From NCBI GenBank assembly GCA_023428655.1, contig JAEYXC010000304.1:1-5448 (forward strand): 5,448 nucleotides of DNA, written 5' to 3'. The translations under genes were made by a program, and so were the position numbers. Source of the DNA: Bacillota bacterium. Its GTDB lineage: Bacteria > Bacillota > Clostridia > Lachnospirales > Lachnospiraceae. The notes under the pieces were generated by a model. It ran no database searches and had not been told where the DNA came from. It was given only the letters and a program-made list of their open reading frames with translations. Below are positions 4,503 through 5,448 of this stretch, one piece after another (the stretch's first letter is position 1; each line of letters starts with the position of its first letter).

Positions 4503-5448
4503 ATGAGAATGAAACCATTAGTAATTGGAGATTTGATTGCAAGAATCCCGATCATTCAAGGAGGAATGGGAGTAGGAGTCAGTCGCTCGAGACTGGCAGG
4601 TGCTGTTGCGAAGGAGGGTGGTATCGGTATACTATCCACTGCGCAGATCGGATATGATGAACCGGATTTTAACAAACATCAGATTGAATGTAATCTGGCG
4701 GCAATCAAGAAGCATCTTAAGCTTGCAAAGGATTGGGCGGAAGGCGGAGTTGTCGGTGTTAATATAATGGTTGCGACGAAGCAATATGAGCGATATGTGA
4801 AGGCGGCCTGTGAGGGGGGAGCCGATGTGATTATTTCTGGTGCCGGTTTACCAATCTCACTGCCTGATTTGGTACGTGGCTTTAAGACAAAAATTGCACC
4901 TATCGTATCCAGTATTCGTTCTACCTCCGTTATTCTGAAAATGTGGGACCGTAAATATCAAACGACAGCAGATTTTATCGTTATTGAGGGGCCGCGAGCC
5001 GGAGGACATCTTGGTTTTACGAAGGAGCAGCTGGAGCATATCGAGGAAATGGACTATGATAATGAGATGAAGGGCATTATTGAATGCAAAAAGGAATATG
5101 AGAAAAAATACGGTAGAGATATTCCGGTGGTTATTGCAGGTGGTATCTATGATCAAGAGGATATTAAGCATGCCCTTGATATCGGTGCTGATGGGGTTCA
5201 GATTGCCACACGATTTGTAGTAACAGAGGAATGTGATGCCAGTCAAGAATATAAGAATGCTTATCTTGCTGCGAAGAAGGAGGATGTCAAAATTGTAATC
5301 AGTCCGGTAGGAATGCCCGGCAGAGCGATTCAGAATCCCTTCCTGAAGACAGTTGATCAAGGTAGAATAGCGGTAACCAAATGCTTTCATTGTCTGGAGC
5401 ATTGTAATCCGAAGGATACTCCCTATTGTATTACAAAAGCACTGATCA
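4503..5448 (+). CDS. FMN-dependent nitronate monooxygenase/FabK-family oxidoreductase (3' end missing)
   Basis: This is a TIM-barrel flavoprotein of the nitronate monooxygenase (2-nitropropane dioxygenase)/enoyl-ACP reductase II superfamily. It is open to the window edge; 315 residues are visible. Family marks in order are PIIQGGMGVGVS (16-27), GVNIMVA (85-91), ISGAGLP (111-117), GPRAGGHLGF with the likely catalytic H169 (163-172), VVIAGGI (209-215) and GADGVQIATRF (228-238), the FMN-phosphate region. Near the visible end is C294-x2-C297-x3-C301-x7-C309, a Cys cluster absent from typical FabK as I recall it. The ATG at 4503 lies 8 nt after GGAGG (4490-4494); in-frame ATGs at 4497 and 4509 are spaced less well. 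Either oxidation of toxic nitronates or a role in fatty-acid synthesis is possible; sequence alone does not decide. It follows a strong promoter and a long leader. Confidence 0.9.
   Translation, partial: MRMKPLVIGDLIARIPIIQGGMGVGVSRSRLAGAVAKEGGIGILSTAQIGYDEPDFNKHQIECNLAAIKKHLKLAKDWAEGGVVGVNIMVATKQYERYVKAACEGGADVIISGAGLPISLPDLVRGFKTKIAPIVSSIRSTSVILKMWDRKYQTTADFIVIEGPRAGGHLGFTKEQLEHIEEMDYDNEMKGIIECKKEYEKKYGRDIPVVIAGGIYDQEDIKHALDIGADGVQIATRFVVTEECDASQEYKNAYLAAKKEDVKIVISPVGMPGRAIQNPFLKTVDQGRIAVTKCFHCLEHCNPKDTPYCITKALI

Noticed and set aside
4472..4657. 61-codon plus-strand ORF near the flavoprotein start
   Set aside because: It overlaps the flavoprotein in another frame, and its translation is Cys/Arg/Gly-rich without domain features; the flavoprotein frame has the ribosome binding site and motifs.
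4857..5402. 181-codon minus-strand ORF
   Set aside because: It is wholly antisense to the flavoprotein gene, whose frame shows clear family motifs, and its own translation has no recognisable domain.

Overview
The window looks like chromosomal DNA from an anaerobic low-GC Firmicute, most likely a Lachnospiraceae-type clostridium. This is inferred from gene content: a V-type ATPase subunit, a rubrerythrin, a Cys-rich FNR-like regulator, a RIC/ScdA di-iron protein and a clostridial-type FMN oxidoreductase. Strong GGAGG-type ribosome binding sites and T-tract terminators fit this. No RNA gene, insertion sequence or CRISPR array was seen.

Layout: (1) 29-706, the D (stalk) subunit of a V-type ATPase, closing an operon that enters from the left, with a terminator at 772-822. 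(2) 900-1784, a monocistronic Crp/Fnr regulator with its own sigma-A-type promoter and terminator. Its Cys pattern and DNA-reading helix resemble those of oxygen-sensing FNR. (3) 1860-2432 on the minus strand, a histidine phosphatase convergent with the regulator. (4) 2433-2795, a repeat-rich divergent intergenic region. It contains a near-consensus FNR box placed at about -41.5 from a predicted start site, in front of (5) 2796-3485, a RIC/ScdA/YtfE-type iron-sulfur repair protein. (6) 3555-4145, a classical rubrerythrin with its own probable promoter and a strong terminator at 4157-4220. (7) 4289-5448, a consensus promoter, a leader of about 178 nt with paired segments and a TTTGA-N3-TCAAA palindrome, and a nitronate monooxygenase/FabK-family flavoprotein that runs off the right edge.

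How the parts may work together: the FNR-like regulator, the RIC protein and the rubrerythrin form a plausible oxygen/nitric-oxide/peroxide defence neighbourhood. The regulator carries four N-terminal cysteines plus one at the position of E. coli FNR Cys122, and an E-T-V-S-R recognition motif expected to read TTGAT half-sites. Exactly such a site (TTGAT-TCCA-ATCAC) precedes the RIC gene two loci away. A regulator-target pair is therefore readable from the window itself. The flavoprotein may belong to the same stress theme (nitronate oxidation) or to fatty-acid metabolism (FabK-like); the palindrome in its leader slightly favours testing the second idea.
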